46,956 bases of DNA. Origin: Thermoproteales archaeon. GTDB taxonomy: Archaea > Thermoproteota > Thermoprotei > Thermofilales > Thermofilaceae. The notes under the pieces are model-generated. The model was not told the DNA's origin, ran no database searches, and was given only the letters and a program-made list of their open reading frames with translations. Location: NCBI GenBank assembly GCA_021163245.1, contig JAGGXB010000105.1, forward strand, positions 1-46,956, written 5' to 3'. Position numbers and translations under genes: made by a program. Each line of letters begins with the position of its first letter. The first letter of the stretch is position 1. Positions 35,800 through 44,626 of the stretch are shown here, in pieces.

Positions 35800-36939
35800 A
35801 TGAATAAAGAAAAAATAAATTTAGTTCCATTAACCAAGAATCAAAAAGAATTAATCGCTGCCTTAAGAAGCCCTGATCTTGATATCGTAGGCATTTTTGG
35901 ACCGAGCGGTACAGGAAAAAGCTATATCTCATTACTGTATGGGATAGAAAGTCTAATGAATAATAAATATGAAAGGATTGTTTTAATTCGTCCAGTATAT
36001 GAATTATCAACAGGAAGAAATTATACTATAACGGAGCTACATAACACATATAACGAAATAGTTTTGACATATGTAAGAGATATAATCTCGGACAATAAAA
36101 CCTATCAACTTTTCAAAAAATTTCTTGATGAAGAAAAAATTAGTATAGTTGATCCCAGTTTATTGATTGGTCGAACATTTAACAGATCATTTATTTTTAT
36201 AGATGATACACAATTCTTACCTCCAGTAGTAATTACCGAGGCATTAATTAGAATAGGTAATGAGTCAAAACTTGTCATCGCTGGAGATCCACTATTTAAA
36301 CCGAATAATTCTACAAATAGTGCTCTTCTAGCACGCGAACTTATTTTAGGAGAAGAACGAAGTATGGTTATAGATCTAGGAACAAAAGACATTGTGAGAC
36401 CTGGTGCAAAGATAGGATTTAAGCTTTATTTAGAAATGATGCTTAGACAGAGAAAACTAAATAATGTAGAATCACATGCAAAAGAAGTTATACTTTCATA
36501 TAGTCCGGATGCCGATATAATAACTGTCTTTGCAACGCGAGACTTTAAAAAAGATCACAATATCAAAAATTCTCCAGATATATTGATTATAACTAAAGAA
36601 GAATTTTTAGGAAGGATCATAGGTAAGAAAGGAGAGAGAATAGAGAAAATTCAAAATGAATTAAAGATGTTTGTGAGAGCAACATCTCTAACAAACGATC
36701 TAAAAAATATTCTTATAGCTTTACATCCACTTGGATGGATTAATAAACATATTGTAGATCTTGACATTATTGGTCCTAATCTAGAGGTAAAAGTTAATAT
36801 ATCAGAAATAGGTGCGTTTATTGGTCAAAGAGGAACATATATTAGATTTCTAGATAAATGTCTTAAGAAACTTTTAGGTATTGGTATTATTGTAGAAGGC
36901 GTAGAAAGAAAAGAGGAAAAAACTAAAAAAAGAAAGTAG
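35800..36939 (+). CDS. PhoH-like ATPase with C-terminal KH domains
   Basis: A 379-residue cytosolic RNA-associated ATPase. Walker A GPSGTGKS is at 34-41 and the Walker B FIDDTQFLPP near 132-141. The C-terminal third has two KH-type motifs: RIIGKKGERIEKI near 272 and AFIGQRGTYIRFL near 338. The PhoH domain resembles the helicase-like PhoH2 core; with KH domains it most likely acts on RNA. The gene begins an operon with topoisomerase (5-base gap) and Sua5. Confidence 0.82.
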   Translation: MNKEKINLVPLTKNQKELIAALRSPDLDIVGIFGPSGTGKSYISLLYGIESLMNNKYERIVLIRPVYELSTGRNYTITELHNTYNEIVLTYVRDIISDNKTYQLFKKFLDEEKISIVDPSLLIGRTFNRSFIFIDDTQFLPPVVITEALIRIGNESKLVIAGDPLFKPNNSTNSALLARELILGEERSMVIDLGTKDIVRPGAKIGFKLYLEMMLRQRKLNNVESHAKEVILSYSPDADIITVFATRDFKKDHNIKNSPDILIITKEEFLGRIIGKKGERIEKIQNELKMFVRATSLTNDLKNILIALHPLGWINKHIVDLDIIGPNLEVKVNISEIGAFIGQRGTYIRFLDKCLKKLLGIGIIVEGVERKEEKTKKRK

Positions 36940-36944
36940 ATACT

Positions 36945-38843
36945 ATGGATCCATTTTATGACACCATAATCATTGCCGAGAAACCTGGAGTAGCAAAGGC
37001 ATTTGCATATTCATTATCAAATCCTGGGAGACCTAAAATTATCTCAATAAATAGAATTACACTTTATTCATTTAAATATAAAAATAAAAAAATACTTTCT
37101 TTTGGAGTTAGTGGACATATACTTAATTTTGACTTTCAAAAAAAATATAACAATTGGAAAAATACAGATCCGAGAACACTTTTCTTTATCGATCCTATAC
37201 AGATTGTTAGAAAAGGCTCTTGGAAATATTATGATACGCTAAGAAAACTTAGCCAAAAGACAAACCATGTAATTTTAGCACTTGATGCAGATGTAGAGGG
37301 AGAAAGCATAGCATTTGAAGTAATGAACATAATGAAAAAATATAATCCAAACATCAAATTTGATAGAGCATGGTTTTCAGCTATAACAAAAGAAGATATA
37401 CTTAATGCTGTTGACAACCTAACTAAACCTAATCCGAATCTAGCCAATAAAGCATTTGCTCGAATGATAGTTGACCTGACAATTGGTGCAGCTTTTACCA
37501 GAATTTTAACTTTAATGATAGAAAAAAGATCTAATGTTTTACCTAGAGGCAAATTTATTAGTTATGGACCATGTCAAACACCTGTTTTATATCTTGTAGT
37601 AAAAAGAGCATTGGAAAGAGAGAAATTTAAAAAGAAAAAATATTATTCATTAAATGCCAAACTTACTAATGGAATAAAAATCTTTAACGCTGTATATTAT
37701 AAGGAAAAGATCGAGTCATTTGAAGAAGCAAACTCGATACTAAATAGGATTAAAAATACGAGTAAAGCAACCGTGATAAAAGCTGACTATACTACTAGAA
37801 ATATTTTGCCTCCAGAACCACTTAATACTATCGAACTTGAAAGAAGATGTAGCAGATTCTTAAACATAAGACCACAAGAAACATTAAATATAGCCGAAAA
37901 CCTTTATCAAGACGGTTTAATCTCCTATCCTAGAACTGAAACCACAAAATATCCAAAAACTATCAACCTAATTAAAATAGCTAAGAAATTTATCGATTAT
38001 CAGGATATAGGTCCATTTGTAAGAAAAATAATTTCTACAAAAATATCTCCACGTCAAGGTAGTGAAGACGACAAGGCACATCCACCCATTTATCCTCTTA
38101 AAAATCTTCCGAAAGATAAAATTATTCAAAAATACGGAAGAAAGGGATGGAATATATACAATTTAGTTGTACGGCATTTTATCGCTACACTAAGCAAACC
38201 TGCGGTAATCGAAAAACAAAAAATCATAGCTAAGATAAAGAATGAGAAATTCATTATAGAAGGATTAAAGATCATAGAGGAGGGATTCTATACTGTTTAT
38301 CCCTATGATAAACCTAGCGAAAACATACTTCCATATCTTTTACCTAATGATACTTTAGAAGTTATTGAAATCAAAATCATTGAAAAAGAAACAAAACCTC
38401 CACCCTATCTCTCCGAATCTCAGTTATTGAAACTTATGAAAAAATATGGAATAGGTACTGATGCAACAATGCAAGACCATATACAGACAAATATAAAAAG
38501 GAAATATTTTGTTGTCGACAAAAAAAGATGTATTCCTACCCCACTAGGAAAAATACTAACTACTTCTTTATATGAAACAGTTCCAGAGATTGTCGAACCA
38601 GAAGTAAGAGGAAAAATGGAAAGAAAACTACAGAAAATTGCAGAAGGTATAGTTGAACCAAATGAAGTTATCCAGGAAATAAAAAGAGAATTTTTAGAGT
38701 ACTATGACAGATTGAGAGAAAATGAAGAAGAGTTGTCTAAAAAACTTATTAAAGCTTTAATAACTGTCTACAGTAATGAATATGAAAAACGTGTCTCGAG
38801 AAGATACCAAAATTATAAAGATAAACAGCGTAAACGAAGATGA
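36945..38843 (+). CDS. topA: type IA DNA topoisomerase
   Basis: A 632-residue enzyme that relaxes negative supercoils or decatenates through a single-strand break. The TOPRIM domain has IIAEKPGVAKAF (8-19) and the metal-binding DADVEGES (114-121). The catalytic tyrosine is about residue 328 in GLISYPRTETTKYP. It ends in a basic tail with no zinc-finger CxxC pairs, so it is of the short topoisomerase III-like archaeal type, not a reverse gyrase (no helicase domain). It overlaps the sua5 start by 68 bases at most. Confidence 0.92.
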   Translation: MDPFYDTIIIAEKPGVAKAFAYSLSNPGRPKIISINRITLYSFKYKNKKILSFGVSGHILNFDFQKKYNNWKNTDPRTLFFIDPIQIVRKGSWKYYDTLRKLSQKTNHVILALDADVEGESIAFEVMNIMKKYNPNIKFDRAWFSAITKEDILNAVDNLTKPNPNLANKAFARMIVDLTIGAAFTRILTLMIEKRSNVLPRGKFISYGPCQTPVLYLVVKRALEREKFKKKKYYSLNAKLTNGIKIFNAVYYKEKIESFEEANSILNRIKNTSKATVIKADYTTRNILPPEPLNTIELERRCSRFLNIRPQETLNIAENLYQDGLISYPRTETTKYPKTINLIKIAKKFIDYQDIGPFVRKIISTKISPRQGSEDDKAHPPIYPLKNLPKDKIIQKYGRKGWNIYNLVVRHFIATLSKPAVIEKQKIIAKIKNEKFIIEGLKIIEEGFYTVYPYDKPSENILPYLLPNDTLEVIEIKIIEKETKPPPYLSESQLLKLMKKYGIGTDATMQDHIQTNIKRKYFVVDKKRCIPTPLGKILTTSLYETVPEIVEPEVRGKMERKLQKIAEGIVEPNEVIQEIKREFLEYYDRLRENEEELSKKLIKALITVYSNEYEKRVSRRYQNYKDKQRKRR

Positions 38844-39459
38844 AAAAATAAGGAGGGCTTCCTCATATATTCTAGATAATAAAATTGTTGTTATTCCAAC
38901 CGATACACTTTATGGACTGGCTACGAATCCATTTAATATCACTGCCGTGAAAAAAATATTTGAGATAAAAAGAAGACCGTTAAACAAACCTATTCCTTTA
39001 CTTGTTTCAGATATAAATCAAATAGATAAATATGTAAAAATCAATCGTTTAGCTTCCAAACTTATTGACTGCTTCTGGCCAGGTATGTTAACAATAATCT
39101 TTAATATAAATAAAGATTCTTTGATTCCTCCAATAGTTACCTCTAAAACTAATAGACTTGCTTTGAGAATGCCAAGCAACAAAATCACATTGAAAATAAT
39201 TGAGTATGCCAATGGAATTATTACTGGAACAAGTGCTAACATATCAGGCAGAAAACCTCCAAGTTCAATATCAGAGTTAGATAATGAAATAGCTGAAAAA
39301 GTAGACTTAATTATTGACAGCGGTAAAGTGCTAGGCAAAGCATCCACAATCATAGATGTCACACATGATAAACCTATAATAATCAGGATTGGAGCTATAC
39401 CAGTTAAAGAAATTCAGCTATGTATAGGTAATACTAAACTACGATACCTTGAAATATAA
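38776..39459 (+). CDS. threonylcarbamoyl-AMP synthase (Sua5/YrdC family)
   Basis: A 227-residue enzyme making threonylcarbamoyl-AMP from threonine, bicarbonate and ATP, the first step of the t6A37 tRNA modification completed by KEOPS. Motifs: VVIPTDTLYGLATNP, KRRPLNKPIPLLV, RLALRMPSN and GTSANISG. The C-terminal Sua5 extension is absent, so this is the short YrdC form. The gene starts inside the topoisomerase gene; an ATG at 38782 is an equally good start. No start exists after the topoisomerase stop, so the overlap is real. Confidence 0.9.
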   Translation: MNMKNVSREDTKIIKINSVNEDEKIRRASSYILDNKIVVIPTDTLYGLATNPFNITAVKKIFEIKRRPLNKPIPLLVSDINQIDKYVKINRLASKLIDCFWPGMLTIIFNINKDSLIPPIVTSKTNRLALRMPSNKITLKIIEYANGIITGTSANISGRKPPSSISELDNEIAEKVDLIIDSGKVLGKASTIIDVTHDKPIIIRIGAIPVKEIQLCIGNTKLRYLEI

Positions 39460-39473
39460 TATTTCTAAGACAA

Positions 39474-40049
39474 CTATATAGAATATCCATAAGTTTTCAG
39501 AATTTTAGAATATTTCTTTATAAGATTTAAAATTTCTTCAAAAGAAATGCTTTTATCTAAATCTCTGATCGTTTTTCTTATATCTCCTCCATAGTAAATA
39601 AGAAGCGAAAACACCCTTCTTTCATTAAGAGTCTTAGGTAAATCATATGCTAATACAAGTCTAGAAATCTTGTAGATTTTATCTTCTTCAAGTATGCTTG
39701 TTCTTGTAAGCGGTTTCTCTAACTGGTTTATTGGCTGAAACTTTATAATTGTTACCCAGTCATCATCCTTAATATCCGGATATATATCGGTTAATGCATT
39801 TTTAAGTTCATCAAGATTTTTAAAACCATCTGCCTTTGCATCACTTTCTCTTAAATTAGATAGCTTCGTATACCTTACAGATTTCAAAGCTAATCTACCA
39901 TATATTTTTCCATTACTTTCAAGATATACAGTATCATGAGAAAGTGAAAGTATACCCTTCCTAATAGTGGTCGTTTTTCTACCTTCAAGTATTTTCTTTA
40001 CATATTCTTTTTTGAAACGAAGATATTTTCCAATTTTACGTGTCTTCAT
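39474..40049 (-). CDS. ASCH-domain protein
   Basis: A 191-residue protein. An N-terminal ASCH domain (about 5-110) has the typical opening FKKEYVKKILEGRKTTTIRKG and a central KLSNLRESDAKADGF; ASCH is a PUA-like fold predicted to bind RNA, often with links to translation. The C-terminal 70 residues form a helical, possibly winged extension (YGGDIRKTIRDLDKSISFEE). Divergent from the gene at 40137. Function of this combination is not established. Confidence 0.75.
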   Translation of the reverse strand: MKTRKIGKYLRFKKEYVKKILEGRKTTTIRKGILSLSHDTVYLESNGKIYGRLALKSVRYTKLSNLRESDAKADGFKNLDELKNALTDIYPDIKDDDWVTIIKFQPINQLEKPLTRTSILEEDKIYKISRLVLAYDLPKTLNERRVFSLLIYYGGDIRKTIRDLDKSISFEEILNLIKKYSKILKTYGYSI

Positions 40050-40136
40050 GGTAACTTGACATTCTTGTTATTACTAAGTCATTTATATAATTCACCTAAA
40101 ATATTTAACCTGTTATATTATATTTGGGGATTTCTA

Positions 40137-40766
40137 ATGAATATAGTAAAAAAATATACTCTTGGTGATATAGCTGTTGAAGCGATATTCGATGAAAAAG
40201 AAAATAAAAAAATACTAATTAAGTTTAAAATAACGCCTATGTATCCCTTTGAAGCAGAAATTTTAAAAACATATATGAGTCAAGAATTTGAATGGAGTTA
40301 TATAGATAAAGAAAATGCTGTAGTTTTCATCCCGAGAGACATAGAGATATCCTATAAAAATACTAACGAATTTCTTCATCAGGTTTTTGAAGGATTATTT
40401 TTTCTAAAGCCCAAACTTGCACATCTATACTCACTTCAAAAAATCAGAGAACGATTGATAGAGAACGATTGGCTTGCATGGGTTACAGAAGAAACACTTG
40501 AAGCCAGAAAAAAGATAAACAATGGAAGAATATACGCGAAATTACAAAAAACAAATAAATTTTGGTATACTGGATACATATCAGTTCTTATTCATTCCTT
40601 TTCACTCAATGATAGCGAAAAAATATTAAACAATATAAAACGTATAACGACAATAAAAGTTAAATCAAAATATCCTCTTCTAGAAATTGAAATTCCTATC
40701 AGAAAAATCCCCTTACCTGTAATTGAAAATTTTTTAAAATTTGTCACAAAAATTATGTCTAGGTAG
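40137..40766 (+). CDS. hypothetical protein preceding the DHH phosphoesterase
   Basis: A 209-residue soluble alpha/beta protein with no recognised motif; it has a Trp-containing helix (ERLIENDWLAWVTEETLEAR) in the middle. The ATG at 40137 after GGGGAT is preferred; the longer frame from 40056 would add a hydrophobic stub across the promoter region. It lies 8 bases upstream of the DHH gene, so the proteins probably work together. Family not recognised. Confidence 0.6.
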   Translation: MNIVKKYTLGDIAVEAIFDEKENKKILIKFKITPMYPFEAEILKTYMSQEFEWSYIDKENAVVFIPRDIEISYKNTNEFLHQVFEGLFFLKPKLAHLYSLQKIRERLIENDWLAWVTEETLEARKKINNGRIYAKLQKTNKFWYTGYISVLIHSFSLNDSEKILNNIKRITTIKVKSKYPLLEIEIPIRKIPLPVIENFLKFVTKIMSR

Positions 40767-40774
40767 AATCAATC

Positions 40775-41746
40775 TTGATAAAGATAATCACGCATGGAGA
40801 CCTAGATGGATTAACCTCAGCAAGTATAATCTATGATATATTATTAAGAAAACAAGAACGAATAATAGTACATATAGCCCAACCATTTAACTTATATACA
40901 CTTCTTAGGAATACCACCTTAGAAAACAGCATAAAAGAAGTATATATACTTGACATCGGACTTGATGAGACAACATGGGAAAAAACATATCAGGAATTAA
41001 AAATTCTTCGAGAAAAAAATGTGAAAATACATTGGATAGATCACCATGTTGCTACTCTTAACCATCTTAATCAAATAATAGATTTAGAGATAGAACTATT
41101 ATTCTCTCTTAAAGGCTCAACTGTAACTATTATAGGAAAAAATTTTCTGAATAAAACAAGTGAACCACGTTTCTATAAGAAACTGCTTATTATGGGTGAA
41201 GTCGGTGACAAGATACGAAAAATAAATGAGAACCATCCCCTGACAAAATATATCGAATATATTGGATCCTCACTAGTAGCAAATCCCTCGGACGATCAAT
41301 TCAAAATAAATATCATTAAACTATGGGTAAAACAGAAAAACCTAGTAAACGATGAAATACTACAAAGATATGAGGAAGCATTTAGCAAACTAAAGGAACT
41401 TACTAAATATTCGAAGAATTGCATAATATTTGAAAATGAGAAAATAATTATCATCGATCTAAGAAATACTAGAGTACATGGATATGTAGGGAAAATAGCA
41501 TCCTATTATACTTCAAAGAAAAATAAGATAGTCTTTATTCTGTTTAAAGCGAATCCATTCGAAACAATAATAACTTGCAGAGTCCCCCCTTCTAAAAAAT
41601 TCGATGCTTCAAAAATACTTCCTCAAATAGCAAAAAAATATGGCGGTGGAGGTGGTGGACATAGAAAGGCCGCATCTATCAGAATTCCAAGAGAAATGAC
41701 AGAAAGATTCATTGATGAACTAAAAAATTTATTTATACCAAGATAA
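40775..41746 (+). CDS. DHH-family phosphoesterase with DHHA1 domain
   Basis: A 323-residue metal-dependent phosphoesterase of the RecJ/NrnA superfamily. Motif I is THGDLDGLTSA (6-16), then a catalytic Asp in ILDIGLD, motif III DHHVAT (about 90-95), and a C-terminal DHHA1 domain with the signature GGGGGHRKAAS near 290. Activity could be exonuclease on DNA or RNA, or on dinucleotides; sequence alone cannot tell. The start is TTG. It ends 5 bases before the convergent tRNA-Ile gene. Confidence 0.87.
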   Translation: MIKIITHGDLDGLTSASIIYDILLRKQERIIVHIAQPFNLYTLLRNTTLENSIKEVYILDIGLDETTWEKTYQELKILREKNVKIHWIDHHVATLNHLNQIIDLEIELLFSLKGSTVTIIGKNFLNKTSEPRFYKKLLIMGEVGDKIRKINENHPLTKYIEYIGSSLVANPSDDQFKINIIKLWVKQKNLVNDEILQRYEEAFSKLKELTKYSKNCIIFENEKIIIIDLRNTRVHGYVGKIASYYTSKKNKIVFILFKANPFETIITCRVPPSKKFDASKILPQIAKKYGGGGGGHRKAASIRIPREMTERFIDELKNLFIPR

Positions 41747-41750
41747 ATGA

Positions 41751-41872
41751 TGGGCCGGGCGGGATTTGAACCCGCGACCCCCCGGTCTCAAATCCCTTCT
41801 TCAAAGGGATTATCAGCCGGATGCTCCTCGGCTTAGGATATTACCTAATTTACCAGGCTGAGCCACCGGCCC
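41751..41872 (-). tRNA. tRNA-Ile(GAT) with two introns
   Basis: Acceptor GGGCCGG/CCGGCCC, discriminator A, CCA not encoded. Intron 1 (about 41827-41849, 23 bases) is in the D loop between GGTAA and GAGC; inner helix TTAGG/CCTAA, central helix TGGT/GCCG, bulges AAA and AGG. Intron 2 (41787-41810, 24 bases) is at 37/38 with a strong inner helix AATCCC/GGGATT but a relaxed central helix containing a mismatch. The spliced loop CTGATAA gives anticodon GAT on stem TCCGG/CCGGG. D-loop intron borders may shift by one base. Confidence 0.9.
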
Positions 41873-41939
41873 TTATACTTCTCTAACTTCATTATCTACG
41901 ATTAAACATTTAAATTTTTTATGCAAGAAATTGTTATAA

Positions 41940-42620
41940 TCATTTAAGTTCAACAAATTCATATTCAAGCATATCTTTATATTTTTCAAATTCCAATAAG
42001 AATCCTCTCAGTTCTATTAACGGTACAACTGCAACACCGTCATAGAACTTTAAAGAAGTTTTTAATACAGTTATAATAACTGGGTAAATTTCAGCATATT
42101 TCCATCCCTCAATTAATCCTACAAGAAAATTACTGCTCTTTAAAGCCTCAGCGAATAAAATAGAACGCTCTTTCTGTTTAACAATAGCTATTTTAAGCTG
42201 CGAAACACGTGCACGACGCCATAATTTACAATCACATAGCAATATGTTCGGTTCCTTTAATCCTAAAACATCCAACTCTCTATTATTACCTCTATACTTG
42301 AATCTATAGTTCCTATATGTCTTATAGCCGAATTTCTTAAAAATAATTGAGCAGAGTTTTTCAAGATCACGCCAACCAGTCTTGAGAGCAATATCCGTTA
42401 AATTAAACCCTTTCAACCATGCTTCAATTACTAGGCTACTCTTATCAACTATGTATATCGAATCTCTATCTATTATAATATTTTTAAATGACTTCAAGAA
42501 ATCATAAATATATCCAGGAGACATCCCTGTTATATTAGAAACTTCCTTTAAAGTAACTTTTCCTTTGCTACTGAGTAACAATACAGTTGATAAAATATAA
42601 TATTTCTTATAACTAATCAC
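41940..42620 (-). CDS. HTH-PD-(D/E)XK nuclease-like protein
   Basis: A 226-residue protein. A winged helix-turn-helix at about 5-60 (KVTLKEVSNITGMSPGYIYD) precedes a restriction endonuclease-like fold at about 80-185. The core shows WRDLEKLCSIIFKKFGY, then RELDVLG and LLCDCKLWRR, giving the catalytic Asp and the Asp-X-Lys pair. No methyltransferase gene lies near, so a repair or housekeeping nuclease is more likely than a restriction system. The start is GTG. It follows uL14 on the same strand by 18 bases and may be co-transcribed. Confidence 0.72.
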   Translation of the reverse strand: MISYKKYYILSTVLLLSSKGKVTLKEVSNITGMSPGYIYDFLKSFKNIIIDRDSIYIVDKSSLVIEAWLKGFNLTDIALKTGWRDLEKLCSIIFKKFGYKTYRNYRFKYRGNNRELDVLGLKEPNILLCDCKLWRRARVSQLKIAIVKQKERSILFAEALKSSNFLVGLIEGWKYAEIYPVIITVLKTSLKFYDGVAVVPLIELRGFLLEFEKYKDMLEYEFVELK

Positions 42621-42638
42621 ATATGCTAAATCTACTTC

Positions 42639-43064
42639 TTAAATAATGATAGATGCCATAGTTGCCAATCTAGGCCATCTCTCAGCTGCTTCTTTAGCAA
42701 CAGGTCCACGAATCTCAGTACCTTTTGGCTCACCATCAGGTGTTAACAAAACACCAGCGTTATCCTCGAAAACTATCCATGTACCATCAGGTCTTCTATA
42801 AGGTCTTCTCTGCCTTATTATGACAGCTCTCATAATCTGTTTTCTAAGCTCAGGTCTTCCCATCCTAATAGATACAACTACAATATCTCCTACAGCTGCT
42901 CCGGGAACTCTTCTCCATCGAGTCTTCATATGTAATACCCCTATAACTCTTGCAAGCTGTGCTCCAGAATTATCAGATATATTAATCAAACTTTCTTTAA
43001 ATACACCGGGAGTTATATATCTTCTATAAGAAACACCTACTTCCTTAATACCTCTTTTTGCCAC
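42639..43064 (-). CDS. rpl14: 50S ribosomal protein uL14
   Basis: A 141-residue protein with the uL14 signature [20 protein letters not shown] and the conserved NSGAQ-like [16 protein letters not shown]. The GTG at 43064 ([11 protein letters not shown]) is preferred because the upstream GTG at 43073 is part of GAGAGGTGA and because family members begin Met-Ala-Lys. It binds 23S rRNA at the subunit interface. Last ribosomal gene of this cluster. Confidence 0.95.
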   Translation of the reverse strand: MAKRGIKEVGVSYRRYITPGVFKESLINISDNSGAQLARVIGVLHMKTRWRRVPGAAVGDIVVVSIRMGRPELRKQIMRAVIIRQRRPYRRPDGTWIVFEDNAGVLLTPDGEPKGTEIRGPVAKEAAERWPRLATMASIII

Positions 43065-43069
43065 ATTTT

Positions 43070-43411
43070 TCACCTCTCAACCTTTCCTAACACTACAAAT
43101 GATACAGATTTAGCCAATGGCCTCGTTTCACCTATTACAACTAAATCTCCAGGTTGAACCTTAATACAAGGAGGTAGATATGCATGTTTTTTCCTTCTCC
43201 TCTTTTCATACCGCATATACTTTTTTACAAAATGAAGATATTCATGTGAAACAACTATCATCTTATGCGCCTTTACCTTCTCAACTTTTACTGTAAACAC
43301 CATTCCTCTAACAGGAAGACTGCCATGCCATGGACAAAGAGGATCACTACAAGTATCTTCAGGCGGCTTTACACCAGGTATTCCTACATTACGAACTTTT
43401 ACACTTTCCAT
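43070..43411 (-). CDS. rps17: 30S ribosomal protein uS17
   Basis: A 113-residue protein with archaeal-type uS17 features: the [19 protein letters not shown] segment with two cysteines, the [20 protein letters not shown] block and the OB-fold end [25 protein letters not shown]-like AATTATATAAT around 43442-43453 in the 106-base gap before it suggests a separate promoter. Confidence 0.95.
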   Translation of the reverse strand: MESVKVRNVGIPGVKPPEDTCSDPLCPWHGSLPVRGMVFTVKVEKVKAHKMIVVSHEYLHFVKKYMRYEKRRRKKHAYLPPCIKVQPGDLVVIGETRPLAKSVSFVVLGKVER

Positions 43412-43517
43412 AGAGACATCCCACTTTAATAAGGCATCTGATTATTATATAATTAGACCTTATTAACATTTTGTTACCATAAAATCTACAACATAATAAT
43501 TTAAACATAGATAAAAC

Positions 43518-43799
43518 TTACCAACGTCTAAATTTCTTTTTTAATCTTTCCTCAGGTCTACCAACAATAACCTTACCCTCAACCTTTACTTTTTCTCCCG
43601 TAGGTAAATAAAAAACAATGACAACATCCTTCTTAGAAACCATTTTTCTACCTTTATCACTCTCTATAACCAGCATATTAGCTGTCTCATCTATTACTCT
43701 TCCTGATATACCTATCTGAGACTTATTAGAACTATCTATAATTTCTACTCGTAAACCAATTAACTCATGAAAAATAATATTTCTTGGCGATATTTTCAT
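43518..43799 (-). CDS. rnp1: RNase P protein component 1 (Rpp29/Rnp1)
   Basis: A 93-residue Sm-like protein of archaeal RNase P, which trims tRNA 5' ends. Features: NIIFHELIGLRVEII, GISGRVIDETANMLVIESD and the basic C-terminus. It lies between uL29 (2-base gap) and uS17, the normal archaeal position. Confidence 0.92.
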   Translation of the reverse strand: MKISPRNIIFHELIGLRVEIIDSSNKSQIGISGRVIDETANMLVIESDKGRKMVSKKDVVIVFYLPTGEKVKVEGKVIVGRPEERLKKKFRRW

Positions 43800-43801
43800 T
43801 A

Positions 43802-44008
43802 TTACCTAATCTTCAATTCTTCCTCTCTCAATACTGTTAAAATTCTAGCAATAGTTCTTCTAATCTCTCTCAATCTACCCGGATCATCCAACATTCCTCT
43901 TTTAGCCATTACTCTTAAACGAATCAACTCGGTCCTCAACTCATTAAGCCTTCTAACTTTTTCTTCCCTAGACATTTTTCTAATTTCACTCATCCTCAAT
44001 ATTGGCAT
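43802..44008 (-). CDS. rpl29: 50S ribosomal protein uL29
   Basis: A 68-residue two-helix protein beside the exit tunnel. It shows MSREEKVRRLNELRTELIRL and the C-terminal REIRRTIARILTVLREEE. The ATG overlaps the uS3 stop as TAATG and has GAGGTGGT upstream. An internal ATG at Met6 could also serve. Confidence 0.93.
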   Translation of the reverse strand: MPILRMSEIRKMSREEKVRRLNELRTELIRLRVMAKRGMLDDPGRLREIRRTIARILTVLREEELKIR

Positions 44009-44616
44009 TACGTTACCACCTCAGGTTGTTTAATTTTAATCTTATCCGGCAACTCAACAGGAGGCATAATCTTAACTTTAACACCATATATGCCAGGCTT
44101 TAACAATACTTGTACAGTTGCTTCATTCACAAGTTCTTCACCAGGTTTCCCAGATTTGATTACAACCCCATCTCTAAACTTTTCAAATCTATGTCTCTCA
44201 GAAGTTAACTTACCACTAATTACAATCTCTGCACCTCTAGCACCAGCTTCCATTATATTGTGTAATGCAATAAAAGCTGCTCTCCTAAACTTTACTCCCC
44301 TAGCTAATGCTCTTGCTATTCGATAAGCCATTATCTTTGGATTAAGCTCAGGATTTTGGATTTCGATAACATCAATCTGAGGATTCTCAAAACCAAATTT
44401 TGTTTGCAATGTTTGAGCAAGCTCCCTTATCGTAGCTCCTCTTCTACCAATTACCAGAGCAGGTCTTTCCGCATAAATTACCACTCTTGTACCTATAGGA
44501 GTCCTGAATACTTGTACATCAACATAGCCTGCTCTGACAAGTCTACTTTTAAGATAATCATTCAACTCCATATACTTTAATCCTTGAGTTATAAAAAATT
44601 GTTTTACCGTAACCAT
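44008..44616 (-). CDS. rps3: 30S ribosomal protein uS3
   Basis: A 202-residue head protein with an N-terminal KH domain (VIGRRGATIRELAQTLQTKF) and the C-terminal uS3 domain (GVKVKIMPPVELPDK). The ATG at 44616 is chosen because the in-frame GTG at 44622 follows directly on the AGGGGTG motif with too little spacing. It starts 10 bases after the uL22 stop. Confidence 0.95.
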   Translation of the reverse strand: MVTVKQFFITQGLKYMELNDYLKSRLVRAGYVDVQVFRTPIGTRVVIYAERPALVIGRRGATIRELAQTLQTKFGFENPQIDVIEIQNPELNPKIMAYRIARALARGVKFRRAAFIALHNIMEAGARGAEIVISGKLTSERHRFEKFRDGVVIKSGKPGEELVNEATVQVLLKPGIYGVKVKIMPPVELPDKIKIKQPEVVT

Positions 44617-44626
44617 ACACACACCC

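Noticed and set aside
36945-38843. Reverse gyrase
   Set aside because: The protein has only the topoisomerase IA part; no SF2 helicase domain or gene is adjacent.
41940-42620. Restriction-modification system
   Set aside because: Only a nuclease-like gene is present; no DNA methyltransferase or specificity subunit is encoded anywhere in the window.
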